Of a stretch of DNA of 32,980 nucleotides, positions 16,874 to 24,735 are shown piece by piece. The notes under the pieces are model-generated. The model was not told where the DNA came from, made no database searches, and was given only the letters and a program-made list of their open reading frames with translations. The stretch's first letter is position 1, and each line of letters opens with the position of its first letter. The position numbers were made by a program, and so were the translations under genes. Origin of the DNA: Bryobacteraceae bacterium (GTDB lineage: Bacteria; Acidobacteriota; Terriglobia; Bryobacterales; Bryobacteraceae); the NCBI GenBank assembly GCA_019752335.1, contig JAIEMJ010000054.1, positions 1 to 32,980 on the forward strand, given 5' to 3'.

Positions 16874-18179
16874 GCGTGGCCATCTCCTTCAACTGCGAGG
16901 CGAGCGCGGCCTGCCAGAGGGCATGGGCGACTTGCGGGCCATCAATGTCGTTGTGCGCGCCGGCGGCGCCCACCATCTTCTTGATGAAGTCGTCGCTGTT
17001 GAGGTTATAGATGCGGCCGTTTTCAAAACCATAATCGGTGTTTTCATCCAGCATCCGCCAAGCCGACACCGGGGTACCCTGGATGCCGAAGGTGCCCACG
17101 GCGCCGGAGACGGGGAAGCGTGCGACGTCGAAGGAGACGTCGCGATCGAGGAACACGGCGGCTGGATAGAACGTGCCCACGGCGATATCGAAGCGCGACT
17201 GCGTCGTGAGCAACGGGCCACTCACCGCGTGGGAGCCGATCACTTTCTGGAAGTAGCCCGGCCCAGCCGAATTCGGCACGCGCCCGGGCTCGGCGAAGGA
17301 CCACAGAGAGAACGCGCCTTGCACCAGAGCCACGGAATTCACCGCGCGGGGGAGGGGCCGCTGGCCGTTTGGCCCGCCGAGAATCGATGCCGTGACGATG
17401 CAGCCGAAGCTATGGCCCATCAGGTGAATGCGGGCCGGGGTGGAGGTCATCAGTTCGGCGATGAAGCGGTGCATGCCTTGCTCGCCGACCGTGCGGGCGC
17501 GCTTTTTCATGGTCCAGAACGAAAGCTGGCGCAAGCCGCCGAGGATGCCGTTCCAGAGGGAGCCGCCCAAACCAAACGAAGCGCCGCTGAGGTTCGCGGC
17601 TTCCAGCGCGCCTTGCGGATCGAGCGCGGCGCCTTCGAGGTCGGGCGCGGCGCCCGCGCCGCCGCCGGCCGTGAAACCGATGGCTTGCGCGAGTTCGCGG
17701 TAAGCGCGCGCCGCTTCGGCGGGCACTTCGGTAGCGCCGGCCTCGTCGATGCTGGCTTGGAAGATGGCCGTCAAGGGGCGCCGGACGGCGTCGCCGCCGC
17801 CGAAATGCTCGACGGCCTCTTCCAGCAGATTCTGGCTCGCCTCGCTGAAGCTATGCCCAGGAATCGTGTCTTCGCCGAAAGGCTGGCTGGGCCAATGCAG
17901 GCCAATCCAGAGGGGCCGGAATTTCGCGCCCATCCGCTCGCGGTCGGCTTTTAGGCGAGCCATCGCGCCGATCCAGCGGTTGTACTGATCGACAGCCGCC
18001 GGCAAGTCTCCCTTCCAGCCGTGGCTAAAAAAGAAGATGTTGGTGGGCTTCTCCGCCCGCGCCCGCTCGAGCAGAACCTGCGAGAAGAGGCGATCGCCTT
18101 CGGGGCGCTCCTGTCCGCTCGCATCGAAGCGGAGCAGGGCGTATTGTTCAGTGGTGCCGGGTATGGGGAGGTATGGCAT
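16863..18179 (-). CDS. Alpha/beta hydrolase (lipase/esterase-like) linked to CHAT-NTPase
   Basis: The 438-residue product shows an alpha/beta hydrolase core: FFFSHGWKGD (residues 49-58) supplies the oxyanion strand, IHLMGHSFGCIV contains the GxSxG nucleophile elbow (Ser257), and GAHNDID (His409) is the probable catalytic His. The acid may be Asp346 or nearby. A long insertion (about 100-240), rich in Gly and Ala, lies between the oxyanion strand and the nucleophile and may act as a lid. No signal peptide is seen, so it would act inside the cell, for example on lipids or esters. The ATG has AAGGA 7 nt upstream and lies 22 bp after the CHAT gene. In bacterial conflict loci, such hydrolases can be membrane-damaging effectors; that role is inference here. 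Confidence 0.8.
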   Translation of the reverse strand: MPYLPIPGTTEQYALLRFDASGQERPEGDRLFSQVLLERARAEKPTNIFFFSHGWKGDLPAAVDQYNRWIGAMARLKADRERMGAKFRPLWIGLHWPSQPFGEDTIPGHSFSEASQNLLEEAVEHFGGGDAVRRPLTAIFQASIDEAGATEVPAEAARAYRELAQAIGFTAGGGAGAAPDLEGAALDPQGALEAANLSGASFGLGGSLWNGILGGLRQLSFWTMKKRARTVGEQGMHRFIAELMTSTPARIHLMGHSFGCIVTASILGGPNGQRPLPRAVNSVALVQGAFSLWSFAEPGRVPNSAGPGYFQKVIGSHAVSGPLLTTQSRFDIAVGTFYPAAVFLDRDVSFDVARFPVSGAVGTFGIQGTPVSAWRMLDENTDYGFENGRIYNLNSDDFIKKMVGAAGAHNDIDGPQVAHALWQAALASQLKEMATHGG

Positions 18180-18201
18180 GCCGGTTCCTTTCTTACGGAC
18201 T

Positions 18202-21200
18202 TCACTTACTACGGAGCCGCCAGTAGATGTGCTCGGCGACGTCGTGACTCAATTGACTTAAGATGGGCGAAAGCTTCAACCAAGCCGTCTGCAGGACGGC
18301 CAAGGTGGCCTCATCGCCCACGGTGCGCAAGCCTTCGAGGGCCGCGTGCTGCAAGGATTGCTGTTCGTCGAAAGCCGGAGACGCCTTCAACTGGACCCGG
18401 CCCGTAGCGTGCAAACCGGCCCAGTCGCCCTGGACGATCAGTTCGCCGGGCGTCTTCATTGCCTGCTGGCCGAGGTCGGCCAGGGTGCGCAGCGCACGGC
18501 CGACGACGCGCGGTTTGCCACTTTGCAAGGCGCGTTCCAGGTAGGCGTTGGTGTCCGCGCCGTCGCGGCCCACCTTGTTGATCATGTAGACGATGCGCGA
18601 TTCAGGCGGCGCGTCCAGGTAGGGCCGGATCGCGCGGGCGAGGGTCACTTCTGGGTCCAGCCGGGGGAGCATTTCGGCGATGGCCCAGCGCACCTCGACG
18701 TTGAGTTCCGGCCGCTGATTGGCTGCGATCAGAATGTCGAGCACGTCGCGGCGGCCGGAGAGGCCCAGCGCGAAGACGGCCAAGGGCGACTCGTTCGGGT
18801 TGTTGCGGTTGAGCACGTGGACCATCGGCGCGGCGTCGTGGTGATCGAGCAGTTTGCCGGAGGCGCCGAGCAGCGGCGCTAGTTGTGGGCGTCGCGCGGC
18901 GACGTAGCGGGTGACGGCTTCGCGCCGCGCCAGGAGCACGTTCATCGCCTCCAGCCGCAGGCCAGAGAATTCGTAGCGCGACTGGCCGTCCCAGCCTTTG
19001 GCGATGGGGTCGCAGGCGAGTTCGACCAGGTGCGGCAAAGCGCGATCCTCTTCCGGCGGCAGACCCGAGTCCATTTCGGTGAGCCAGCGGATGGCGCGTT
19101 TGCGTTCGACGATGGGCCGCTCGTTCTTGGGGTGGGAGCGCCAGATGAGCGTATCCACGAGCAGGCCGCCGAGGTGCTGCAAGGCGTCTGTACGGCGCGA
19201 CGCGGGAATCTCCAGATAGCATTTGGCGGCCAGATAGACTTGCTCGCCGGTGGACGCCGAGGAACTCGCCAACATGCGCGCGAGGACGGGGCCGAAGTCC
19301 ATCAGGCCTGCGAGAATCACCAGCGGCTCGTCCCACAGCCGCAGATGGCGTGTGCTGCCCAACGTGGCGATGATGGCATCGAGTTGACGTTCACGGTCCG
19401 GCGCCTGCATCAGGTAGAGCGCGGCGTAGTAGGCTTGAAAGCCTTCGTAGGAGAAGCGTACGCCGTCTTCGCCGCTGCGGCGGAGCATTTGGCAATCGTC
19501 GATCAGGGCGGTTTTGATCTCGCCCAGGGGAAAGTCCCGCCCTCGGCGCGCGTGCGCGAGGAGTTCGTAGAGTGCGCCTCCGGCCAGCGACGCTTCCTGG
19601 GTCTGCTGCAATTCCCAGGCGATGGTGGCCAGGGCCTGCCCCGCGCACGACGGCGTGACATTGCCGAGCGGCAAACGGCCGATCTGCTCGGCGGTGATGC
19701 GCTCAAAGAGCTGCGCGCGATTCTTCAGGCCGGCCTCTTCGTAGCGGATCATGCGGCGCAGCATCCAGGATTGGCTGGTGAGATCCCACCAGCGATTGCG
19801 CTGAATCTTTTCGGCGAGCAGATTCTTCTCGAGGTCCTGCAGATAACGCATCACGAGAGCGCGCTCCATCGGCTCCATGCGCAGGATGACGGGCTGCCGG
19901 AGTCCGCCGTGGACCTCGTTCAGCATCCAATCGTCGAGGGCGAGAATATCGACGCTGAGCATGACCTTGACGTTGGCGGGAAGGCGCGCGAGGGCGCGCA
20001 CGAAGTCCGCGCGGCGCGCGGGGACGACGTCGTCCTCGGCGTCCACCAGCAGCACGATGGGCCGCTGGCGGAGAAGTTCTTGCAGGCCGTCCCTCGGCCG
20101 CAGGCGATCGGCGAGTGGGGCCAACAGGTCAGCGTGGCCCGCGAGTTCAGCGAGGTCAAAGCGGACGGGGAGCGGGTATCCGTCGTCGCTTGCGTCCTGC
20201 CCTTCGAGGAACTCCTTGCCGAGCGTCCAGGCGACCCGATCCAGCACGGCGGTCTTGCCAGTGCCACGCGCGCCGGCCAGCACCAGGAGGCGCGTGCCGT
20301 CCGCCTTCAGTTGTGCGACGGAGAGCGCGGTGACGTCGTAGCTGCCGCCCGGCTTGTCTTTGGTGGCTTGCAGCGGCACGGGCGTCTGCATGTCGTGTTT
20401 CGCTTCCCAGCCGGCGACGGCCTGGCGCAGGGCCTCGCGGAACGGGTCAGCGTGCCAGAGGCGGCCGTCGCGCAGGCTCATGTAAAGCGCGGGGACTGAC
20501 CATCGGTCGCCGCCCGCAGCCTGGACGGCCTGGCGGCCCGCATTCACCGCGACATCCACCGCGCCGTCCCGCACCAAGCTCTGATAGAAGGCCCGGCTCA
20601 TCAGCCGCGCGTCGTTCATTTCCACCGGCTGCTGCATCGCCACCACGGCCGGAACGCCGGCCGCCACCAGATGCGCGGCCACGCCCACCATGCTGGGGTC
20701 ATTCGCGCGGGCCGCGCTTTCGCAGGCCTGCAGATACACCAGCTTCAAGCTGCCGTTATTCCAGGTGCGCAAACGGTCATCGTCGATGCGGTCCACTTGT
20801 CCGTTGGCGTCTTCGAGGAAGAGGTAGCCGGTCTGGCGGGCGCGGTCGAACTTGCCGTGCGAAATGATGTGCAGGCCATCCGAGGACTGCGTCTCGAGCT
20901 TGATGGCCTCGAAGGTAACCGGGCCCGGCACGATCCGCGCGTGGAGTTCGTCGAGCTCCGCGGCCAAGCCAGGATCGAGCTTGGCGCCGCCGGGCAGAAT
21001 GACGAGCTTGAAGAGGGCGCGGTTGCCCAGCGCCCGGAAGGCGAGCACCAGGGCGCGCAATTCGGCATTTACGTCCACCGGGGGCAGGCGGGACGGGAGG
21101 GGATTGGCCACGGCCACGACGAGGTGAAAGACGCCATCGTCGGGAATGACCGGAGCGGTGCATTCGCCCAGCAGGTAGCGGGAGAAGGGCGTGCTGGCCG

Positions 21201-21570
21201 AGGTAGAGAGCGGCTCTGAGCCGGCGAAGAGCCGTTCCCAGCGGAACCAATGCCGGCGGTCCGGCGCGGCGTCGAGCAGCAGGCGAACGCGCACCTTGCC
21301 TCCTGCCTGAGCGCCGAGAGCACGGTGGAAAGCGGCATCGATGCGCCCAGCAAAGACCTGTGCGCGCAACCGCCGGCCATACTCCTCCGGCTGGTCTTCA
21401 AACGGACTCAGCGCCGCCTCATCGAGCAAGGCCTCGTCACGCCAAAGTCCGGCGCCATTGATCCTGGCCTCGACGTCGTGACGTGAGGCGTCCGCGGTGA
21501 CGGCGCACTTCGCGGGCCGGATATAAATTTCCAGATCCGTAAACTCGGATGGAGCCATCGCCGTCAGCAC
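18202..21570 (-). CDS. CHAT protease - STAND/NACHT-like NTPase - helical repeat protein
   Basis: This is a 1122-residue three-part protein. Residues 1-400 form an N-terminal beta domain and a CHAT (caspase-HetF-associated) protease domain. RHWFRWERLF leads in, followed by LHIISHGKFD (His238), LKLVYLQACESA (Cys283) and a closing WSVPALYMSL. Residues about 425-700 form a P-loop NTPase with Walker A GARGTGKT (433-440), Walker B IVLLVDAEDD (505-514) and a NACHT-like helical end. Residues about 700-1122 are alpha-helical HEAT-like repeats, probably the sensor. Start: GTG at 21570 with a strong AGGAGGT 6 nt upstream, preferred over ATG at 21558. It heads the operon with an alpha/beta hydrolase and a C25-like peptidase. 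The likely logic is repeat-domain sensing, NTP-dependent oligomerisation and protease activation. The natural ligand and substrate are unknown. TTA codons are essentially absent, unlike genes at 3-12 kb. Confidence 0.9.
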   Translation of the reverse strand: MLTAMAPSEFTDLEIYIRPAKCAVTADASRHDVEARINGAGLWRDEALLDEAALSPFEDQPEEYGRRLRAQVFAGRIDAAFHRALGAQAGGKVRVRLLLDAAPDRRHWFRWERLFAGSEPLSTSASTPFSRYLLGECTAPVIPDDGVFHLVVAVANPLPSRLPPVDVNAELRALVLAFRALGNRALFKLVILPGGAKLDPGLAAELDELHARIVPGPVTFEAIKLETQSSDGLHIISHGKFDRARQTGYLFLEDANGQVDRIDDDRLRTWNNGSLKLVYLQACESAARANDPSMVGVAAHLVAAGVPAVVAMQQPVEMNDARLMSRAFYQSLVRDGAVDVAVNAGRQAVQAAGGDRWSVPALYMSLRDGRLWHADPFREALRQAVAGWEAKHDMQTPVPLQATKDKPGGSYDVTALSVAQLKADGTRLLVLAGARGTGKTAVLDRVAWTLGKEFLEGQDASDDGYPLPVRFDLAELAGHADLLAPLADRLRPRDGLQELLRQRPIVLLVDAEDDVVPARRADFVRALARLPANVKVMLSVDILALDDWMLNEVHGGLRQPVILRMEPMERALVMRYLQDLEKNLLAEKIQRNRWWDLTSQSWMLRRMIRYEEAGLKNRAQLFERITAEQIGRLPLGNVTPSCAGQALATIAWELQQTQEASLAGGALYELLAHARRGRDFPLGEIKTALIDDCQMLRRSGEDGVRFSYEGFQAYYAALYLMQAPDRERQLDAIIATLGSTRHLRLWDEPLVILAGLMDFGPVLARMLASSSASTGEQVYLAAKCYLEIPASRRTDALQHLGGLLVDTLIWRSHPKNERPIVERKRAIRWLTEMDSGLPPEEDRALPHLVELACDPIAKGWDGQSRYEFSGLRLEAMNVLLARREAVTRYVAARRPQLAPLLGASGKLLDHHDAAPMVHVLNRNNPNESPLAVFALGLSGRRDVLDILIAANQRPELNVEVRWAIAEMLPRLDPEVTLARAIRPYLDAPPESRIVYMINKVGRDGADTNAYLERALQSGKPRVVGRALRTLADLGQQAMKTPGELIVQGDWAGLHATGRVQLKASPAFDEQQSLQHAALEGLRTVGDEATLAVLQTAWLKLSPILSQLSHDVAEHIYWRLRSK

Positions 21571-21576
21571 GAGCTT

Positions 21577-21583
21577 ACCTCCT
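21577..21583 (-). promoter_or_regulatory. Strong Shine-Dalgarno site fixing the GTG start of the CHAT gene
   Basis: On the minus strand these bases read AGGAGGT, 6 nt before GTG at 21570. This is the best ribosome site in the window and decides the start of the CHAT-NTPase gene. Confidence 0.85.
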
Positions 21584-21849
21584 GAGTAGATAAAGGGATA
21601 TCGAATTCGCCAACCGGTGTCTATCCCCCCAAAAGCGGGCCCCTAAAAACGGGGATAGGCCTTTATACTTCGCGCAAAACAGCGGTACGAAGGAGACAGG
21701 GCCGCGAGAAGTTACAAGGTAAGCGTCTTCATCCTGAAGCGTAGCAGGCGGCAACAATTTTCCTAGGCTCGCAAGATGTCTAAGTACTGACAAAAAATGG
21801 AGTTACACAACATAAATTCGTCGTGACCGGCTTGATTGTTTCGTCGTCC
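21584..21849. promoter_or_regulatory. Upstream region of the CHAT operon with an inverted repeat
   Basis: This AT-richer 266-bp gap precedes the CHAT operon. An inverted repeat, CTATCCCC at 21621-21628 and GGGGATAG at 21651-21658, is centred about 70 bp upstream of the GTG. It encloses an A-rich and G/C-block spacer (AAAAGCGGGCCCCTAAAAA) and could bind a dimeric regulator. The octamer GATAGGCC (21654-21661) recurs upstream of katG/pilin at 26132-26139. A TATAAA on the minus strand near 21663-21668 is a possible but weakly supported -10 box. A 72-residue frame here has no recognisable protein features. Confidence 0.4.
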
Positions 21850-22437
21850 CTACCAGCGCAACCGCGCGGACCACAGCAGCAGACCCACCGCTTGCCGCGC
21901 CGCCAGCCACCACTCCCTCACCGCGGACTGCCGTATTCCCGGCCTGGGCGACCCGTAAACGGCGAAGCCGCGCTCCTCCAGCATCTTCTTTGAACGCAGC
22001 AGATGATAGCCATCCGTCACCAGCAGGCAGGAGCGCAGGTTCATCCGCGCCATGATCTCGCCCGCCGCCAGGACGCTTTGAAACGTGGTCTCCGCCTCGG
22101 GCTCCACCAGAATGGCTTCGCTTGGTACTCCCTTACGCACCAGATAATTCCGGCCCACTTCGCCTTCGGTGAAGTCCGGATCGCCGCCGGAGCCGCCGGT
22201 CGTTAAGATTCGCGGCGCCAGACCCTGGCGATAGAGCGCCAGTGCGTGGTCCAGGCGGCTTTTGAGGACCGGCGACGGTAGGCCACGGTATTCGGCGGCG
22301 CCCAGGACGATGATCACGTCGGCCGGGCGCCTCTCGTCCCGCTCCGCCGCCGCGTGAACCTGGCTGGTGAGATAGGCGAGCCCCGCTGCGGCTCCCGCCG
22401 TCAGCACGCCGCCCCATCTCATGGCCTTTCGTAACAT
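21850..22437 (-). CDS. YdcF/SanA-family (DUF218) membrane-anchored protein
   Basis: The 195-residue protein starts at ATG 22437, preceded by AAGAGG. An N-terminal anchor helix (WGGVLTAGAAAGLAYLTS) is followed by the DUF218 domain: ADVIIVLGAAEYRG, LALYRQGLAPRILTTGG, a Glu-x-Thr-Thr motif (EAETTFQS) and LLVTDGYHLLRS. Family members such as SanA and YdcF are linked to envelope integrity and S-adenosylmethionine binding, but the reaction is poorly defined. It lies 10 bp behind pxpA and so is probably the last gene of that operon. A longer in-frame extension upstream has no conserved features and overlaps pxpA. Confidence 0.88.
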   Translation of the reverse strand: MLRKAMRWGGVLTAGAAAGLAYLTSQVHAAAERDERRPADVIIVLGAAEYRGLPSPVLKSRLDHALALYRQGLAPRILTTGGSGGDPDFTEGEVGRNYLVRKGVPSEAILVEPEAETTFQSVLAAGEIMARMNLRSCLLVTDGYHLLRSKKMLEERGFAVYGSPRPGIRQSAVREWWLAARQAVGLLLWSARLRW

Positions 22438-22447
22438 CGGCCTCTTA

Positions 22448-23137
22448 TTATACGGGGGACAGCGCATAGCCCGCGCTGAGCAAGGCCTGCCGCACCGCTC
22501 CGGCGATGGCCACCGCGCCGGGCGTGTCGGAGTGAATGCAGATCGTGTCCGCACCCTGCGCCGCCAGCGAGAGCGCATTGGCGGCGGCGATGGCGGGGTC
22601 CTCGATCAAGGCGCCGGGCAGGTGGCGCGGAAGCAGCGAGCCGTCGGGCTGATATCTGCGGTCCGCGAAGACTTCGCTCGCCGTGCGATAGCCCGCCGCC
22701 GCGAAGACGTCCAGCATCACTGACCCGCGCAGACCGTAGAGCACAGGCTTTGCCATCAGGCTCGCGAGACCGTCGACGATCTCCCGCGCGACGCCGGCGT
22801 CGCGCGCGGCCGTATTGTAGAGCGCGCCGTGGGGCTTCACGTGTCGCACTTCGGGCAAGGCGCGCACCTGCGCGGCAACGGAGCGCGCCAGTTCACCCGG
22901 CGGCATCGACATCGCCACGCGGCCGAAATTCTCGCGATCCGGGTAGCCCGGATGCGCGCCGATGGCCACCCCGAAACGCTGGCACTGCGCGACGGTGGCC
23001 TGGATCAACGCGGCGTCGCCGGCGTGCCCGCCGCAGGCAATGTTGGCTGAGGTGATGAGCCTCAGCAGCGCCTCCTGCCTGCCGTCCTCCAGCAGCGCGA
23101 CGGACTCGCCGAGGTCAGCGTTCAGATCGATTCGCAT
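22448..23137 (-). CDS. pxpA: 5-oxoprolinase subunit PxpA (LamB/YcsF family)
   Basis: The 229-residue protein begins with the family signature MRIDLNADLGES. It contains ANIACGGHAGD, GAHPGYPDRENFGR and VKPHGALYN, all diagnostic of PxpA; the conserved Asp and His residues sit in a TIM-like barrel. With PxpB and PxpC it performs ATP-dependent ring opening of 5-oxoproline (pyroglutamate) to glutamate, a damage-disposal reaction in the cytoplasm. The 5' end overlaps pxpC by 23 bp, indicating coupling. The protein is slightly shorter than the usual length of about 250 residues. It ends in tandem stops (TAATAA). Confidence 0.95.
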   Translation of the reverse strand: MRIDLNADLGESVALLEDGRQEALLRLITSANIACGGHAGDAALIQATVAQCQRFGVAIGAHPGYPDRENFGRVAMSMPPGELARSVAAQVRALPEVRHVKPHGALYNTAARDAGVAREIVDGLASLMAKPVLYGLRGSVMLDVFAAAGYRTASEVFADRRYQPDGSLLPRHLPGALIEDPAIAAANALSLAAQGADTICIHSDTPGAVAIAGAVRQALLSAGYALSPV

Positions 23138-23927
23138 GATGGGCCTCCTCGAAGGTGACGTAACGAAACGTGACCCGCTGCTGGGGCCGTAGCTGTCCTA
23201 CTTTGGGCAGATCGCGCTGAATCACGCAGGCAATCACCGGATAGCCGCCCGTGGTTTGCTGGTCCACGAAGAGGATCATCGGCTGGCCGGAGGGCGGCAG
23301 TTGGATCGCGCCCAGGGGGACGCCTTCGGTGATCATGTGTCCGCCGCCGGCCGCGATCGGCGCGCCGCTCAAAAAGATGGCTTGGCGGTTCGACGCCGTC
23401 GTCACCTCGTACTCACCCTGCAGAAGCGGCTGGGTAAAGGCGTGCCCCAAGGTTACGCGCAATTCGCCGTCGCGGATGACGGGCGGCGGCGCCGAGGTGG
23501 CGACGGCCGGCAATCCCGCCCACTCCAGCGTGTCGCCGGAGCGCAGCGGACGCGCATAGCCCTGGCGGAGTCCGCCGCGGATGGCGCAGTAGGCGCGGAT
23601 GCCGGCCGGGCCGGAAGCGACGCGCAGAATGGCGCCCGCCTCGGCGGCGATGGCGCGGTCATACGGCACCGGCACCTCGTTTAAGGTCGCCGCGAATGGC
23701 GCGCCGGAGAGCGCAAAGATGGCTGGCTGCAGGAAGCCCAACGACGCGCCGAGTAGGGTCATTTCGAGGCCGGTGGCGCTGGGCGGATTCTGCACCAAGG
23801 CATTGGCGCGCGCTAGCGACGCGCGGTCCGCCGCGCCGCCGATGGAGACGCCGAGGTGCGCGCGGCGTCGCGCGCCGATACCGTCAACGAGACGGGTGCT
23901 GGCTCCGGCCTTGATGACGCGGATCAT
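23115..23927 (-). CDS. pxpC: 5-oxoprolinase subunit PxpC (biotin-dependent carboxyltransferase-like family)
   Basis: The 270-residue protein carries the markers of the KipA/PxpC family: MIRVIKAGASTRLVDGIGARR near the start, GVSIGGAADRASLARAN, AYCAIRGG and FVDQQTTGGYPVIACV near the end. It is homologous to allophanate hydrolase subunit 2 and works with PxpB as the cyclophilin-like pair that presents or transfers oxoproline. ATG 23927 overlaps the pxpB stop as ATGA, and the 3' end overlaps pxpA. The length is a little below the usual 290-320 residues, but all main motifs are present. Confidence 0.95.
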   Translation of the reverse strand: MIRVIKAGASTRLVDGIGARRRAHLGVSIGGAADRASLARANALVQNPPSATGLEMTLLGASLGFLQPAIFALSGAPFAATLNEVPVPYDRAIAAEAGAILRVASGPAGIRAYCAIRGGLRQGYARPLRSGDTLEWAGLPAVATSAPPPVIRDGELRVTLGHAFTQPLLQGEYEVTTASNRQAIFLSGAPIAAGGGHMITEGVPLGAIQLPPSGQPMILFVDQQTTGGYPVIACVIQRDLPKVGQLRPQQRVTFRYVTFEEAHHANRSER

Positions 23928-24550
23928 TGCGGCACGAACCGGATGCGGTCGCCGGGCATGGCCCAGTCGGCGTGCAGATCCAAGGAAGTCTCGCCGATCA
24001 GGCGCCAGCCTCCGGGTGAGGCGCTGGGGTAAATGCCGGTCTGCTGGCCGGCGATGCCGACGCTGCCGGCCGGCACTTGGGGACGCGGCCGGTCCAGCCG
24101 TGGCGTTGCCAGTTGCGGGGGCAGGCCGAGCAGGTAGGCGAAGCCCGGGGCGAAACCGAGGAACGCCACCAAGTACTCGGCGCCGGCGTGCAGGTCAATC
24201 ACTTGCGCCGGCGTCAGGCGATGCGTCTCGGCGACGAAGCCGAGGTCGGGGCCGTTGTAGCGCACCGGGACGTCGATGCGCTTGCCGATCGGAGCGAAGT
24301 GCGTGTCCGGCTGCTGGCGAGCCGCGGCCGCAACTTCGTCATGTGTCGCCAGGTGCGGATCGAAGTCAATCAGCAACGACGCATACGCCGGGTGCAGATT
24401 CACCAGCCACGGCGGGCTCGCCTGATGCAGATAGCGAAACAGCGCAATCACCCGGCGATTCGCCTCCACACTGATCTCGTCGCTGAAACGGACGAGCAGC
24501 GAGGCGTCGCTGGCCGGGAGGTAGGCGGGCGATTGATCAACAAGACCCAT
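23924..24550 (-). CDS. pxpB: 5-oxoprolinase subunit PxpB (KipI-like, allophanate hydrolase subunit 1 family)
   Basis: From ATG 24550 the product is 208 residues. It has SDASLLVRFSDEI at the start and FLGFAPGFAYLLGLP with PRPQVPAGSVGIAGQQTGIYP near the end, all highly conserved in PxpB/KipI. It is the first gene of the pxpB-pxpC-pxpA operon and overlaps pxpC by 4 bp. The frame is open much further upstream (to 24958), but that part has no family similarity and covers the divergent genes. No Shine-Dalgarno is visible before the ATG, and the divergent gene starts only 11 bp away. Confidence 0.93.
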   Translation of the reverse strand: MGLVDQSPAYLPASDASLLVRFSDEISVEANRRVIALFRYLHQASPPWLVNLHPAYASLLIDFDPHLATHDEVAAAARQQPDTHFAPIGKRIDVPVRYNGPDLGFVAETHRLTPAQVIDLHAGAEYLVAFLGFAPGFAYLLGLPPQLATPRLDRPRPQVPAGSVGIAGQQTGIYPSASPGGWRLIGETSLDLHADWAMPGDRIRFVPQ

Positions 24551-24561
24551 AAGATAAGAGT

Positions 24562-24735
24562 GTGCCTCAGAATAATGGCCTCTGCGAGACCTGTCAGTGG
24601 GTGCGCCTGATTCGTTCTGACCGCGGCAGTGAATTTCTCCTCTGCCGCTACGCGTCCGAGGACCCGCGCTATCCCAAATACCCGCGCCTGCCCGTGCTCG
24701 TGTGTGCCGCGTTCCGCGAGGCGGCCGCTTCGTGA
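24562..24735 (+). CDS. Small four-cysteine (zinc-ribbon-like) protein
   Basis: This 57-residue protein starts at GTG 24562 after a purine-rich AAGATAAGAG. It has Cys at positions 8, 11, 28 and 48: LCETCQWVRLI, FLLCRYASEDPRYPKYPRLP and VLVCAAF. The spacing C-x2-C...C-R...C and the 'DPRYPKYPxxPV' stretch match a short conserved protein I recall from acidobacterial genomes, likely binding one zinc or an iron-sulfur centre. The stop overlaps the next start as GTGA, so it is translationally coupled to the DinB-like gene. Its exact function is unknown. Confidence 0.75.
   Translation: MPQNNGLCETCQWVRLIRSDRGSEFLLCRYASEDPRYPKYPRLPVLVCAAFREAAAS

Noticed and set aside
16803-17954. 383-residue plus-strand frame
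   Set aside because: Antisense to the alpha/beta hydrolase, whose catalytic motifs are clear on the other strand.
18883-20499. 538-residue plus-strand frame
   Set aside because: Antisense to the CHAT-NTPase gene; the Walker A and repeat sequence on the minus strand are decisive.
21575-21793. 72-residue minus-strand frame upstream of the CHAT gene
   Set aside because: It covers the Shine-Dalgarno and inverted repeat, has no conserved features and no ribosome site of its own.
24562-24735. Non-coding leader for the DinB gene
   Set aside because: The reading frame with four ordered Cys, the DPRYPKYP stretch and the GTGA coupling argue for a real small gene.
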